NCBI GenBank assembly: GCA_049472395.1
Contig: JBLIRR010000008.1
Span: 62,001-126,000, forward strand
Length of the DNA stretch: 64,000 nucleotides
Source of the DNA: JBLIRR01 sp049472395
Lineage (GTDB): Bacteria; SZUA-182; DTGQ01; JBLIRR01
Reading direction: 5' to 3'
Made by a program: the position numbers and the translations under genes. This document shows, piece by piece, positions 9,394 to 17,934 of the stretch (its first letter is position 1; every line of letters starts with the position of its first letter). The notes beneath the pieces are model-generated. The model was not told where the DNA came from. It saw only the letters and a list, made by a program, of their open reading frames with translations, and did no database searches.

Positions 9394-10848
9394 ATGGACG
9401 CTATAGTAAATACATATTTTTTTAAACTCATTGAGAATATAAGCCAGACAACAGGTTTTCCCTTTTGGTTTTTAAAGGAAGAAGACAATAGTATAATCTA
9501 CCAGAGTCAATTGGCTAAGGGATCCAAAATTAATATACATAGATATATAGCTGACAGAAGAAGGGAAGTTTCATATTTGCCCATTAATGCTAAAGGCATT
9601 TGTTTAGGGAAAATAGTTTGTTTTGGTGATAAAAATGAAAAATCCCTTCAAATAGGCCTTGCGCATCTTCAATCAATTATAGAAACATTGATTCAGGAGA
9701 CATTAATGTTTCGTGAAATCTCCTCTGAATTACTGGCAAATTATCAGGAGAGAAATATTTTTTATGAAATTAACCTTGCTCTCTCGCATGTAATCGATAT
9801 AAAAGAGATCGCCAATATTATAGTAGAGTATGCGCAAAAAGCTATCCAATGTGAAAAAGTCTCCTTTCTTATTTTGGATGAGGAGAAGAAGCATTATACG
9901 ATTCTTGCATCAAAGGGACTCCCGGATGAAATAGAACAGGCAGGAGAGATTGATGATAGGATATGCCAGATGGTACTGATGACAAGAGAGCCATTACTGG
10001 TTGAGGATATTGATAATTATTCGGAACTGAAAGAAAAATCAAAAGGTACGTATAAGACATCGTCTTTTTTACTTCTCCCATTTTTGGTATTGCCAGTACA
10101 TTTTAAAAAAGAAATAATCGGCATCCTGAATTTATCTGATAAAATATCGGGTGAGCCATTTAATACAGGGGATATAAAATTATGTTCAGCGCTGGCCTCT
10201 CAAGCAGGTTTAGCTATTCAAAATGCCCGATTCATAGCAAACCTTGATGAACTGTTCTATAGCACCATCAAATCATTAAGTTCAGCAATAGATGCTAAGG
10301 ACCCTTATACGTATGGCCATTCGCAAAGGGTCACCGAGTATGCCATGCGGACTGCTATAAAAATGGGATTGCCAAAGTCTGATATTAAAGATATTGAGCT
10401 TGCAGGAATCTTGCACGATATTGGCAAAATCGGGATTCCTGAGTATATATTGAGTAAAAAAGAACCCTTGAATGAAAAAGAATATGCGATTATCCAGGGT
10501 CATTCGGTAAGGGGGGTGAAGATTATTGAAAATATAAGGCAATTGAAAAACGTCATTCCCCTCATTCGCCATCACCATGAAAGGATGGATGGTGCAGGTT
10601 ATCCCGATGGACTTGAAGGAGAGGAAATCCCTTTAGGTTCAAGTATTCTATTTGTAGCAGATGCCTATGATGCGATGACTTCCGATAGACCATATCGTAG
10701 TGCGTTTTTTCCTGAGAAGGCCTTTAAAGAATTAAAAAGATGTCAATGCAGCCAGTTTCATCCTGATGTTATAGAAGCCTTCGTTCACTTAGATAATAGT
10801 GTCTTTGAGAATGTGGCAAAGATTAGTTGGATACCGACTCTATTTTAG
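9394..10848 (+). CDS. GAF-HD-GYP cyclic-di-GMP phosphodiesterase-type regulator
   Basis: The protein has an N-terminal region of about 100 residues without a clear family (possibly a sensory module), a GAF domain at about 140-285 and a C-terminal HD-GYP domain. The HD-GYP signatures are complete: HSQRVTEYA, HDIGKIGIPEYIL near residue 339 and HHERMDGAGYPDG near 401. Such proteins degrade cyclic di-GMP, so this one probably links a cytoplasmic signal to c-di-GMP level. I chose the ATG at 9394 because AGGA lies eight bases upstream. A GTG at 9355 would add 13 residues but lacks a ribosome-binding site. No membrane segments are seen. Its 3' end overlaps the convergent lnt gene by nine bases. Confidence 0.9.
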   Translation: MDAIVNTYFFKLIENISQTTGFPFWFLKEEDNSIIYQSQLAKGSKINIHRYIADRRREVSYLPINAKGICLGKIVCFGDKNEKSLQIGLAHLQSIIETLIQETLMFREISSELLANYQERNIFYEINLALSHVIDIKEIANIIVEYAQKAIQCEKVSFLILDEEKKHYTILASKGLPDEIEQAGEIDDRICQMVLMTREPLLVEDIDNYSELKEKSKGTYKTSSFLLLPFLVLPVHFKKEIIGILNLSDKISGEPFNTGDIKLCSALASQAGLAIQNARFIANLDELFYSTIKSLSSAIDAKDPYTYGHSQRVTEYAMRTAIKMGLPKSDIKDIELAGILHDIGKIGIPEYILSKKEPLNEKEYAIIQGHSVRGVKIIENIRQLKNVIPLIRHHHERMDGAGYPDGLEGEEIPLGSSILFVADAYDAMTSDRPYRSAFFPEKAFKELKRCQCSQFHPDVIEAFVHLDNSVFENVAKISWIPTLF

Positions 10849-12375
10849 AAAAACTGGTGGCATACAGAGGAGAATTATGGCAGTCATCAGACATAGGACA
10901 CTGAATATATCTCCATGTAAGGTATAAAAACTTCTTATATCGGAAACCGCGCAATGCCCTTTCACAATTTCTTGAGTGAAAATCCCCGATTGTGTCATCA
11001 CCTTGCCGATTGGGCTGATTATTGCACTAATGCCAGTATTGGCTGCTCTCATTAACCATGTCCTATTTTCTATTGCCCGAAACAGTATCATTTGAAAATG
11101 CTGATATGGAGCTGCCGTATTGCCAAACCATGCATCATTCGTAATATTAATAAGGAATTGTGTTCCATTAAGCACAAACTGCCTGCACAATGAGGGGAAG
11201 ATAGCCTCAAAGCATATTACCACCCCAAAAGAATGGTCATGTATATTAAATTGTGTAAATTGGGATCCTGGTGAGATATCACTCGCAAAATGCAATATTT
11301 TTTTTATGAATGGCAGAGGGAAATATTCACCAAAGGGTACAAGATGCATTTTATTATAAATAGTGAGCAATTCTCCCTCACTGTTGAAGTAAATTGCAGA
11401 ATTATAAGCCATTATGCCATTTTTTGTATACTTTATTTGTGCAGCACCCGTGAGGAGATGAATTGGTATTTCCTTGGCAATTTTTGATATAGCGCTATAT
11501 ATGGGATCGTGGAGCGGATAGAAATAGGAAGTGTATGCGGTCTCAGGCCAGACGATAATATCTACGTCATTGTCGGAACATGCCTCAATGCTAAGCCCTT
11601 TAAGTATTTCTAAAATAGTATATGCCGTGGATATTTTCAGTTTATCCTCCTGACGGATATTGGGTTGGATTAATCCGATAGTGATTTTCTGCTCATGTGA
11701 ATTAATCGAAAGGGTTTCTTTAATTCGATAATTGCCGTATATAAAGAGTCCACCTAGCAGCAAGACAATTATTAATGCGTAGGAGAGCGTTTTCCTTGTC
11801 CGTCCATCGTTATTCGGTATAAGGTATATATCTCCTATCTCAAAGATGCAACAGTTCACTAAGAGGATAATAAAGCTCAGACCATACACCCCGATTATAT
11901 CAGCGCTCTGTATCATGGATAAGTGGCATGACTGACTATATCCCAGAGATCCCCATGGAAAGCCTGACAACAAATGCCCTCTTATAAATTCGAAGCTTGT
12001 CCAGATAACGGGCGCTGATATACATATCGGGATTTTATATTTTCGGAGATGCTGTACCAACGCGGCAAAAATCCCTATATAACTTCCTAAATAAAGGCAC
12101 AATAGGAGAAATATGGGAATAGAAAGAAGGATGTGTATATTGCCGAAATGAGTGATAGTATTGATAAGCCAATAAAGGAGACCTACAAAAAAGATTACAC
12201 CGGTTAACCAGCCAAGAAAAAAACAGGATGAGGTTGTTGTATGATTTCTTTTTATGCACCATAAAAGAGGGATCAATGAAATCCATGCAAGGTAGTGTAA
12301 GGAGAATTTAGGGAAAACACTAAGAAGTAATACACCTGATAATATACACGCGAGGATATTGGTTCTTTTTGTCAT
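10840..12375 (-). CDS. lnt: Apolipoprotein N-acyltransferase
   Basis: Lnt transfers an acyl chain from phospholipid to the N-terminal Cys of lipoproteins, the last step of lipoprotein maturation in diderms. The N-terminal 200 residues hold several membrane helices (LSGVLLLSVFPKFSLHYLAW onward). The C-terminal half is a carbon-nitrogen-hydrolase domain with the expected Glu-Lys-Cys triad: WPETAY near residue 276, NKMHLVPFGEYFP near 343 and VVICFEAIFP near 387. A final membrane helix closes the protein (LCLMTAIILLCM). The ATG at 12375 follows AAAGGT at a good distance. An ATG at 12399 would add eight residues. A cyclophilin with a lipobox-like signal in this window is a possible client. Confidence 0.93.
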   Translation of the reverse strand: MTKRTNILACILSGVLLLSVFPKFSLHYLAWISLIPLLWCIKRNHTTTSSCFFLGWLTGVIFFVGLLYWLINTITHFGNIHILLSIPIFLLLCLYLGSYIGIFAALVQHLRKYKIPICISAPVIWTSFEFIRGHLLSGFPWGSLGYSQSCHLSMIQSADIIGVYGLSFIILLVNCCIFEIGDIYLIPNNDGRTRKTLSYALIIVLLLGGLFIYGNYRIKETLSINSHEQKITIGLIQPNIRQEDKLKISTAYTILEILKGLSIEACSDNDVDIIVWPETAYTSYFYPLHDPIYSAISKIAKEIPIHLLTGAAQIKYTKNGIMAYNSAIYFNSEGELLTIYNKMHLVPFGEYFPLPFIKKILHFASDISPGSQFTQFNIHDHSFGVVICFEAIFPSLCRQFVLNGTQFLINITNDAWFGNTAAPYQHFQMILFRAIENRTWLMRAANTGISAIISPIGKVMTQSGIFTQEIVKGHCAVSDIRSFYTLHGDIFSVLCLMTAIILLCMPPVFLK

Positions 12376-12438
12376 TTGACCTTTGATTATGTCATACATT
12401 CATTGATAAATCAATGCTACACATTGCTCTCTATGGTG

Positions 12439-12467
12439 TTGAAAAATAAAAAAAAATATTTTATAGT
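12439..12467 (+). promoter_or_regulatory. Sigma-70-type promoter for the HU/IHF gene
   Basis: TTGAAA at 12439-12444 and TATAGT at 12462-12467 are separated by exactly 17 bases of A/T-rich DNA. They lie about 50 bases upstream of the start codon, in the gap between the divergent lnt and HU genes. Confidence 0.6.
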
Positions 12468-12515
12468 AAATCCAGTGTAGTCGGTCGTATTTTTTATTAA
12501 TGAAAGGATTATGTT

Positions 12516-12788
12516 ATGACAAAAGAAGATATTACTCGAAATGTATGGCAAAAGCTCAATGTGACTAATAAAGAAGCGAGTATGATTGTGGAGGAGATTT
12601 TTAACACTATAAAAAAAGCTTTGGCAAGGGGGGAACAGATAGAAATAAGGGGATTTGGCAAATTTTCCATTAGATCGAAAAGTGAACGTATAGGAAGAAA
12701 TCCGCGCACAGGGGAGGAGAAGGTGATAACAGCAAGAAAAGTAGTTACTTTTAAATCTTCAAAGATATTTCGCAATGTAGTGAATTGA
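12516..12788 (+). CDS. HU/IHF-family DNA-binding protein
   Basis: A 90-residue nucleoid protein of the usual HU/IHF length. It has the helical dimerisation part (MTKEDITRNVWQKLNVTNKEA), the GFGKF turn near residue 48 and the beta-arm signature GRNPRTGEE near residue 62, which inserts into the minor groove and bends DNA. The ITARKVVTFK strand is closer to the IHF-alpha type than to HU, but IHF and HU cannot be separated safely here. The start is supported by AAAGGA upstream and by a promoter at 12439-12467. The next gene is convergent, with an 11-base gap. Confidence 0.93.
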   Translation: MTKEDITRNVWQKLNVTNKEASMIVEEIFNTIKKALARGEQIEIRGFGKFSIRSKSERIGRNPRTGEEKVITARKVVTFKSSKIFRNVVN

Positions 12789-12799
12789 GGAAAGCGCTG

Positions 12800-13177
12800 C
12801 TATTCTATACGTTCTGCCCGTAGCTTGAGAGCGCGGGATACTATATTTTTTAATTGGTTCAAATTAAGTGGCTTTTTAAGGTATTCAAATGCACCAAGTC
12901 GTGATGCTTCCAGTTCCTGGGCATCATGGCCATAGGAGGTAATTATTATAACCTCAAGGTCGATATTGCTTTTTTCAATTTCTTGAAGCAGCGCCATACC
13001 ATCCATTATAGGCATTTTTATATCTGTAATAACGAGATCGAATTTTGTTGTTTTAATTTTTTGAAGAGCGCTGTGACCATTATGAGCGATATCAATATAG
13101 TAATTTTCTTCTGAAAGGATGTCCATAAGGGTTTCGCACATTGCTTTATCATCATCTACAATTAAAATTTTTTCCAT
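12800..13177 (-). CDS. Stand-alone response-regulator receiver protein
   Basis: A 125-residue CheY-like receiver with no output domain. The conserved parts are the acidic pocket ILIVDDDKA (residues 4-12), the phosphoacceptor Asp in VITDIKMPIMDG near residue 53, a Thr/Ser switch in IIITSYG and the Lys in EYLKKPLN near residue 105. Start: AAGGAGAGCCCT precedes the ATG. It probably passes a phosphate signal to another protein. No histidine kinase is encoded in the window, so the partner is unknown. A second lone receiver lies at 30838-31233. Confidence 0.9.
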   Translation of the reverse strand: MEKILIVDDDKAMCETLMDILSEENYYIDIAHNGHSALQKIKTTKFDLVITDIKMPIMDGMALLQEIEKSNIDLEVIIITSYGHDAQELEASRLGAFEYLKKPLNLNQLKNIVSRALKLRAERIE

Positions 13178-13293
13178 AGGGCTCTCCTTAGACTTTTTAT
13201 CGACATATACAAAAAAAAGATCGAGTTTTATAATAAAGTTACTCCAATTATACCTGATATGGTGAGCAGTTTCACTATGGAATTTATTTTTTC

Positions 13294-13322
13294 TTGCATG
13301 ATTAAAAAAAATGTGATATTCT
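13294..13322 (+). promoter_or_regulatory. Possible promoter of the nusA operon
   Basis: TTGCAT at 13294-13299 and TATTCT at 13317-13322 are 17 bases apart, about 90 bases upstream of nusA. Both boxes are imperfect, and the 235-base gap is AT-rich, so chance matches are possible. The position at the head of the translation operon makes a promoter here likely. Confidence 0.3.
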
Positions 13323-13412
13323 ATTACATTACAAACAGTAAGATAATAAAAGATAGATAAAGAAGATTGTTAAGTAAATAGATTGAAGTATAAAAAAAAG
13401 AGGTTTTAACAA

Positions 13413-14492
13413 ATGGGTCGAGAATTAATACAAGTTATTCGTCAGGTGAGCCGGGAGAAAAAGGTCGACGAACGAGTATTAATTGAGGCTATTGAAACAG
13501 CTTTACTCTCAGCCTCCAGGAAACATTTTGCTGTAGATGAAAAAATAGCAGCACATCTTAACCAAAAGGATGGTGAATTAGAATTATTTAAGGTATTTGA
13601 AGTAGTTGAAAATATTACAAATAAAAATAATCAGATAACACTTGACAAGGCTCTGAGTATAGATCCTAATGCGAAAATTGGTGAGGCTGTAGAAGTAAAA
13701 GTAGAGATGCATGATTTGGGAAGAATAGCTGCCCGCGCGGCCAAACATGTTATCATACAAAAGGTGAAAGAGGCTGAGCGCGAAATGATATATAATGAAT
13801 TTATCGGTAAAAAGGGAAACTTAATAAATGGGGTGGTCTCTTATATTGATAAGGATAATGTGGTTATTGAATTAGGCAAAACAGAAGTTACGTTGTCCGC
13901 AAAAGGACAAGTTATTGGCGAAACATTTAAGTTGGGCGAGCATATTCGCGCCTATATTGTGGATGTTGTACGGACAAATAAAGGACCACAGGTTGTGTTA
14001 TCAAGGAATAACGTTGAGTTTGTTATCAAACTTTTTGAGAAGGAAGTTCCTGAGATTTCTGAGGGAATAGTCCAGATTAAGGCAGCAGCCAGAGAGCCTG
14101 GTGAACGGACGAAAATTGCAGTGTATTGTCCAGAAGAAGATATAGATCCAGTGGGAGCGTGTGTCGGTATGCGTGGAATGAGGGTGCAAGCAATAGTAAA
14201 TGATTTAAAGGGGGAAAAGATTGATATTATTCGCTGGTCTGATGACCCCAAAAAATTTGTGCATAATGCATTAGCACCTGCAGAAGTAATTAAGACAGAG
14301 TTCGATAAAGAAAGTGGGACAGTTGCAATAGAAGTATTAGAAGAGCATCTTTCCTTAGCTATTGGGAAAAAAGGCCAAAATGCAAGATTAGCCTCAAAGC
14401 TCACAGGATGGAATATTGATATAAAGAATGAAAGCCGTCGCTCAGAAACTCCTGAGAAAACGGCTGCCCAGATAGACGATGGAGAAAAATAG
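13413..14492 (+). CDS. nusA: Transcription termination/antitermination factor NusA
   Basis: NusA binds RNA polymerase and nascent RNA and modulates pausing, termination and antitermination. The 359 residues contain the N-terminal polymerase-binding domain (about 1-125), an S1 domain (GNLINGVVSYIDKDNVVIELG, about 134-200) and two KH domains. KH1 has the family signature VGACVGMRGMRVQAIVNDL near residue 248, and KH2 has AIGKKGQNARLASKLTGW near 315. The acidic C-terminal repeats found in Escherichia coli NusA are absent, as in many bacteria. AGAGG lies eight bases before the ATG. It is the first gene of a seven-gene run. The rimP gene that commonly precedes nusA is not here. Confidence 0.96.
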   Translation: MGRELIQVIRQVSREKKVDERVLIEAIETALLSASRKHFAVDEKIAAHLNQKDGELELFKVFEVVENITNKNNQITLDKALSIDPNAKIGEAVEVKVEMHDLGRIAARAAKHVIIQKVKEAEREMIYNEFIGKKGNLINGVVSYIDKDNVVIELGKTEVTLSAKGQVIGETFKLGEHIRAYIVDVVRTNKGPQVVLSRNNVEFVIKLFEKEVPEISEGIVQIKAAAREPGERTKIAVYCPEEDIDPVGACVGMRGMRVQAIVNDLKGEKIDIIRWSDDPKKFVHNALAPAEVIKTEFDKESGTVAIEVLEEHLSLAIGKKGQNARLASKLTGWNIDIKNESRRSETPEKTAAQIDDGEK

Positions 14493-14494
14493 TT

Positions 14495-16576
14495 GTGAAG
14501 AAGATACGAGTTCATGCCTTAGCTAAAGAATTGGGTATAACAAGTGCGGAAATGGTCCGAGAAATTAAAACCCTTGGACTTGAAGTGAAGAGCTATATGA
14601 GCACACTCGAAGAAGATATGGCAAATTTAGTAAAGGAGATGGTGCTTGAGAAGAAAGAAGACAAAGAGCGGAAACCTGAGGTAAAGAAACCCTCTCGGAG
14701 TGCGAAAGAAGAGCGTAAGGCAGAAGAAAAGGAGAAGAAGGAAAAGCGTGTGGTCCCATCTCGTAAGAGGCTCGATGAGGTAGAAGCGACAGCCAAAGAA
14801 AAGAAGGAAGAGCAGAGGGTTGAGCTTTCGGATACGGTGACAGTTCGTGAATTTGCAGATAAAATAGGGATAGCGTCTGAGATTATCATTAAGGAATTAA
14901 TGAAAAAAGGGATCATGCTTACTATTAACCAGGTAATTGATAGTAAACTTGCAACCTCAGTGGCCAAAGATTTCGGATTCTCCGTTAGTATAATAAGCCC
15001 TGAAGAGGAACTCATCAAAAGGCAATCGATTTCGGATAAAACGAAACTCGTTCCCCGAGCTCCAATTGTGACAGTAATGGGACACGTGGACCATGGCAAA
15101 ACTTTACTGTTGGATGCCATCAGAAAAACCGATGTTGCGTCTAAGGAATCAGGCGGTATCACACAGCATATAGGTGCGTATAAAGTATCGCTTCCCAATA
15201 AAGGTGAGATTACTTTCTTGGACACGCCGGGGCATGAGGCATTTACTGCTATGAGAGCACGAGGGGCCAAGGTTACGGATATTGTAATATTGGTTGTCGC
15301 TGCAGATGATGGAGTAATGCCTCAAACAATAGAAGCTATTAATCATGCAAAAGCAGCGAATGTGCCAATTGTTGTCGCTATAAATAAAATCGATTTGCCT
15401 GGGTGTGACACAGGGAAGATTAAAAATGAACTGAGCACACATGATCTGGTTTCGGAAGAATGGGGAGGCAAGACTATAATAGTTGAGGTCTCGGCAAAAA
15501 AGAGAATCGGTCTTGATAATCTTTTGGAAATGATTCTTCTTGAGGCTGAGATGCTAGAGCTCACAGCCGATCCAACCCAGAAAGCAGAAGGGGTTATTAT
15601 TGAGGCAAAATTAGATCGTGGTAAAGGTTCTGTAGCAACTGTTTTATTACAGAATGGAACGTTACACGTGGGAGACCCTTTTGTATGCGGTCTTCAATTT
15701 GGCAAAGTCAGGGCGTTAATGAATGATCGAGGAAGAAAAATAAAAAAGGCCGGACCTTCAACTCCGGTTGAGGTTTTGGGAATATCCGATGTGCCAAATG
15801 TGGGGGATTATCTTATTGCTATGGACAATGAGCGAATAGCACGGCAAATTAGTTCAAGAAGGCAAGAGAAGCTCAAGTCAAAAAAAGTGGCTGAGACAAC
15901 TGCCCTCACGTGGGAGAATTTTATCAATAAAATTCAGGATGGAGAAATACGGGAATTTAGAATAGTATTGAAAGCCGATGTGCAAGGCTCTCTGCAAGCA
16001 GTTTCAGACGCATTGGAGAACATATTAAATAGCAGCAATAAGGAAAAGATAAAGCTCAAAATTATACATAGTGCAGTAGGAGGGATAAAAGAGGCAGATG
16101 TCATGTTAGCCGCCTCATCAGAAGCCATAATTATAGGGTTTAATGTAAGACCGGAACCTAAGGCTATGACTGTTGCAGAAAAAGAGGGGGTAAAGATTAA
16201 ACTGTATAGGGTAATCTATGAGCTTATAGATGGTGTTAAAGCACTCATTGCCGGATCTCTCGAGCCTGAGTATGAGGAAGTATTTCTAGGCCGTGTTGAG
16301 GTCAGGGAGTTATTCCGGAGTAAGAAATTCGGAGGAGTGATTGCCGGTTCTTATGTAAATGAGGGAAAAGTAGTGAGGGGGAGCTTCGTCAGACTTTTAA
16401 GAGATAGCGTCGTGATCCATGAAGGTAAAATAAATTCATTAAAGCGATTTAAGGAAGATGCCAAAGAGGTGTTAAATGGATATGAATGTGGCATAGGTCT
16501 TGAGAATTTTAATGATATAAAAAAGGGAGATATTATTGAATGTTATATGCAGAAGGAGGTTGAAGCAACACTATAA
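14495..16576 (+). CDS. infB: Translation initiation factor IF-2
   Basis: IF-2 is the GTPase that brings initiator tRNA to the ribosome. This 693-residue form has a short N-terminal helical part (VHALAKELGITSAEMV), a Lys/Glu-rich linker at about 45-110, a second IF2-N segment (VREFADKIGIASE) and the G domain. G1 is GHVDHGKT near residue 195, followed by GGITQHIGAY, DTPGHEAF, NKID and SAKK. The beta-barrel and C-terminal tRNA-binding domains follow. Translation starts at GTG, two bases after the nusA stop, with a purine-rich stretch in the end of nusA, which suggests coupling. The ylxR and L7Ae-type genes often placed between nusA and infB are missing. Confidence 0.97.
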   Translation: MKKIRVHALAKELGITSAEMVREIKTLGLEVKSYMSTLEEDMANLVKEMVLEKKEDKERKPEVKKPSRSAKEERKAEEKEKKEKRVVPSRKRLDEVEATAKEKKEEQRVELSDTVTVREFADKIGIASEIIIKELMKKGIMLTINQVIDSKLATSVAKDFGFSVSIISPEEELIKRQSISDKTKLVPRAPIVTVMGHVDHGKTLLLDAIRKTDVASKESGGITQHIGAYKVSLPNKGEITFLDTPGHEAFTAMRARGAKVTDIVILVVAADDGVMPQTIEAINHAKAANVPIVVAINKIDLPGCDTGKIKNELSTHDLVSEEWGGKTIIVEVSAKKRIGLDNLLEMILLEAEMLELTADPTQKAEGVIIEAKLDRGKGSVATVLLQNGTLHVGDPFVCGLQFGKVRALMNDRGRKIKKAGPSTPVEVLGISDVPNVGDYLIAMDNERIARQISSRRQEKLKSKKVAETTALTWENFINKIQDGEIREFRIVLKADVQGSLQAVSDALENILNSSNKEKIKLKIIHSAVGGIKEADVMLAASSEAIIIGFNVRPEPKAMTVAEKEGVKIKLYRVIYELIDGVKALIAGSLEPEYEEVFLGRVEVRELFRSKKFGGVIAGSYVNEGKVVRGSFVRLLRDSVVIHEGKINSLKRFKEDAKEVLNGYECGIGLENFNDIKKGDIIECYMQKEVEATL

Positions 16577-16627
16577 TTTAAGCTCTCTCATTTGAATATA
16601 TGAGCATAAAATTTTCAGGATAATGAA

Positions 16628-16987
16628 ATGCGAAAAAGTAGTATGCCGAGGGATACAAGAAGAGTTAATAGGGTCGGCGAGTTATTAAAAGAGGAAATGT
16701 GTGAAATTTTGCGAGAAGATATTCATGACCCGCGCATTGGAATGCTGAGTATTACGAAAGTGAGAGTGAGCAAAGACCTTCGGCATGTAAAGGTATTTAT
16801 CTCCTGTATAAAAGAAGAGGATACAGAAGAAACATTCAAAGGATTATCAAGCGCACGAGGATTCATACAAAAGAAACTGGGAGAGAAAATACGATTGCGG
16901 CATACACCTCATATTGAGTTTATAGAGGATGGATCAATCAAAAATAGTCTTCATATTATGGAAATGTTAGAGGAATTAAAAAAATAA
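16628..16987 (+). CDS. rbfA: Ribosome-binding factor A
   Basis: RbfA is a KH-fold factor for late 30S subunit maturation. The 119 residues show the family pattern: RRVNRVGELLKEEMCEIL at the start, DPRIGMLSITKVRVSKDLRHVKVFI in the middle, and LRHTPHIEFIEDGSIKNSLHI near the end. Length is normal. The gene ends in TTA AAA AAA TAA, so its last codons form an A_AAA_AAA heptamer directly before the stop. The following nrnA gene is in the -1 frame relative to it (see the separate entry). ATG codons at 16628 and 16643 are both possible starts. Confidence 0.95.
   Translation: MRKSSMPRDTRRVNRVGELLKEEMCEILREDIHDPRIGMLSITKVRVSKDLRHVKVFISCIKEEDTEETFKGLSSARGFIQKKLGEKIRLRHTPHIEFIEDGSIKNSLHIMEMLEELKK
16978..16984 (+). 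promoter_or_regulatory. A_AAA_AAA slippery heptamer at the rbfA/nrnA junction
   Basis: Seven consecutive A residues lie in the rbfA frame as A AAA AAA, immediately followed by the rbfA stop TAA (16985-16987). A -1 slip here enters exactly the frame of nrnA, which has no normal start codon. AGAGGA at 16969-16974 is a Shine-Dalgarno-like sequence four bases before the codons AAA AAA, and nine bases before the ATA at 16984. The site could serve ribosomal -1 frameshifting, polymerase slippage, or simply be the end of a gene whose neighbour starts at ATA. Confidence 0.45.
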
Positions 16988-17934
16988 ACTCAATTATAGA
17001 GATTATTCGTAGGAATACTCAATTCTTAGTCTTATCTCACGAAAGTCCCGACGGGGATGCCTTGGGAGCACAATTGGGACTTACACTGTCTTTAAATTCT
17101 ATAGGAAAGAGAGCAATCCCGTATCTGGCAGAGCCTTTCCCCTGGATGTATGATTTCTTGCCAGGAAAGGATCTTTTCATAATTGACAAATTACTGCCGA
17201 TCAAGGATCAGATACTGTTTGTCCTTGACTGCGGCGATATAGCACGCACCGGTATTCGCCTTATCCCTGGTAGTTCATCTTCATTTATTATTAATATAGA
17301 TCATCATTTAAGCAATACTCATTTTGGCGATATTAATGTGGTCGACACGCATGTGTCTTCCACCAGTGAACTGGTATACCAGTTAATTGAAAAGCTCAAT
17401 CTCCCAGTAACTGTTGATATTGCAGAAAATATCTATACAGGTATACTTACCGATACTGGTTCTTTCCGGTATTCCAATACGACGCCGAGCGCTTTACACA
17501 GTGCAGGTAAGCTTATATCTTTAGGGGTAAAACCTGAAAAGATATCCTCATCTGTGTATAATAGAAAGAGTAAAAGTTACTATAGACTTCTGAAATTCGC
17601 GTTGAATAAAATGGAATTTTATAATAATGAGAGGATCGTTGTGTTAATGGTGACCCGCACAATGCTTAATAAAGCCCAGGCCTCACTGGAAGATACGGAG
17701 GAGTTTACCTCCTTCCCTCAAAGTATTATAGGTGTGGAAGTATCTATTTTTATGAAAGAATTGGAAGAGAAATTTTTTAAAGTAAGTCTTCGTTCAAGGG
17801 GTAAGGTTAATGTGGCCCGTGTAGCTGAGCAGTTTGGCGGTGGAGGGCATCACAATGCTGCTGGCATGAAAATGAGGGGTACGATGAACTATATTAAAGA
17901 GCGGCTCATAGAGGTCATAGCAGATTTACTATGA
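16984..17934 (+). CDS. nrnA: DHH/DHHA1 phosphoesterase, NrnA (oligoribonuclease/pAp phosphatase) type
   Basis: Bifunctional NrnA proteins degrade nano-RNAs and dephosphorylate pAp. The frame contains motif I SHESPDGDALGAQ, motif II LDCGDIARTG, the DHH motif IINIDHHLSN and a DHHA1 domain ending in FGGGGHHNAAGMKM. The start is the problem. The first ATG/GTG/TTG in frame is a TTG at 17062, which lies inside motif I and would remove essential Asp residues. The frame is open back to 16948 without any normal start. Homologues begin about where INSIIEIIRRNTQFLV is encoded, so I place the start at ATA 16984, overlapping the rbfA stop. A -1 frameshift fusion with RbfA is the alternative. The 3' end overlaps the next gene as ATGA. 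Confidence 0.88.
   Translation: MNSIIEIIRRNTQFLVLSHESPDGDALGAQLGLTLSLNSIGKRAIPYLAEPFPWMYDFLPGKDLFIIDKLLPIKDQILFVLDCGDIARTGIRLIPGSSSSFIINIDHHLSNTHFGDINVVDTHVSSTSELVYQLIEKLNLPVTVDIAENIYTGILTDTGSFRYSNTTPSALHSAGKLISLGVKPEKISSSVYNRKSKSYYRLLKFALNKMEFYNNERIVVLMVTRTMLNKAQASLEDTEEFTSFPQSIIGVEVSIFMKELEEKFFKVSLRSRGKVNVARVAEQFGGGGHHNAAGMKMRGTMNYIKERLIEVIADLL

Noticed and set aside
13261..13285. Small hairpin GGTGAGCAGTTTCACT upstream of nusA
   Set aside because: Only a five-base stem, without T-run or RNA-like context; likely chance in AT-rich DNA.
13952..14515. 187-residue ORF on the minus strand within nusA
   Set aside because: It is antisense to a conserved gene, has no family features, and arises from codon bias of nusA.
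14593..15270. 225-residue ORF on the minus strand within infB
   Set aside because: Low-complexity Ser-rich translation of the antisense strand of the Lys/Glu-rich IF-2 linker; not a gene.
17062..17934. nrnA starting at the TTG 17062
   Set aside because: This would delete the SHESPDGDA motif residues before DAL, which are needed for metal binding in the DHH family; the frame upstream encodes the expected N-terminus.
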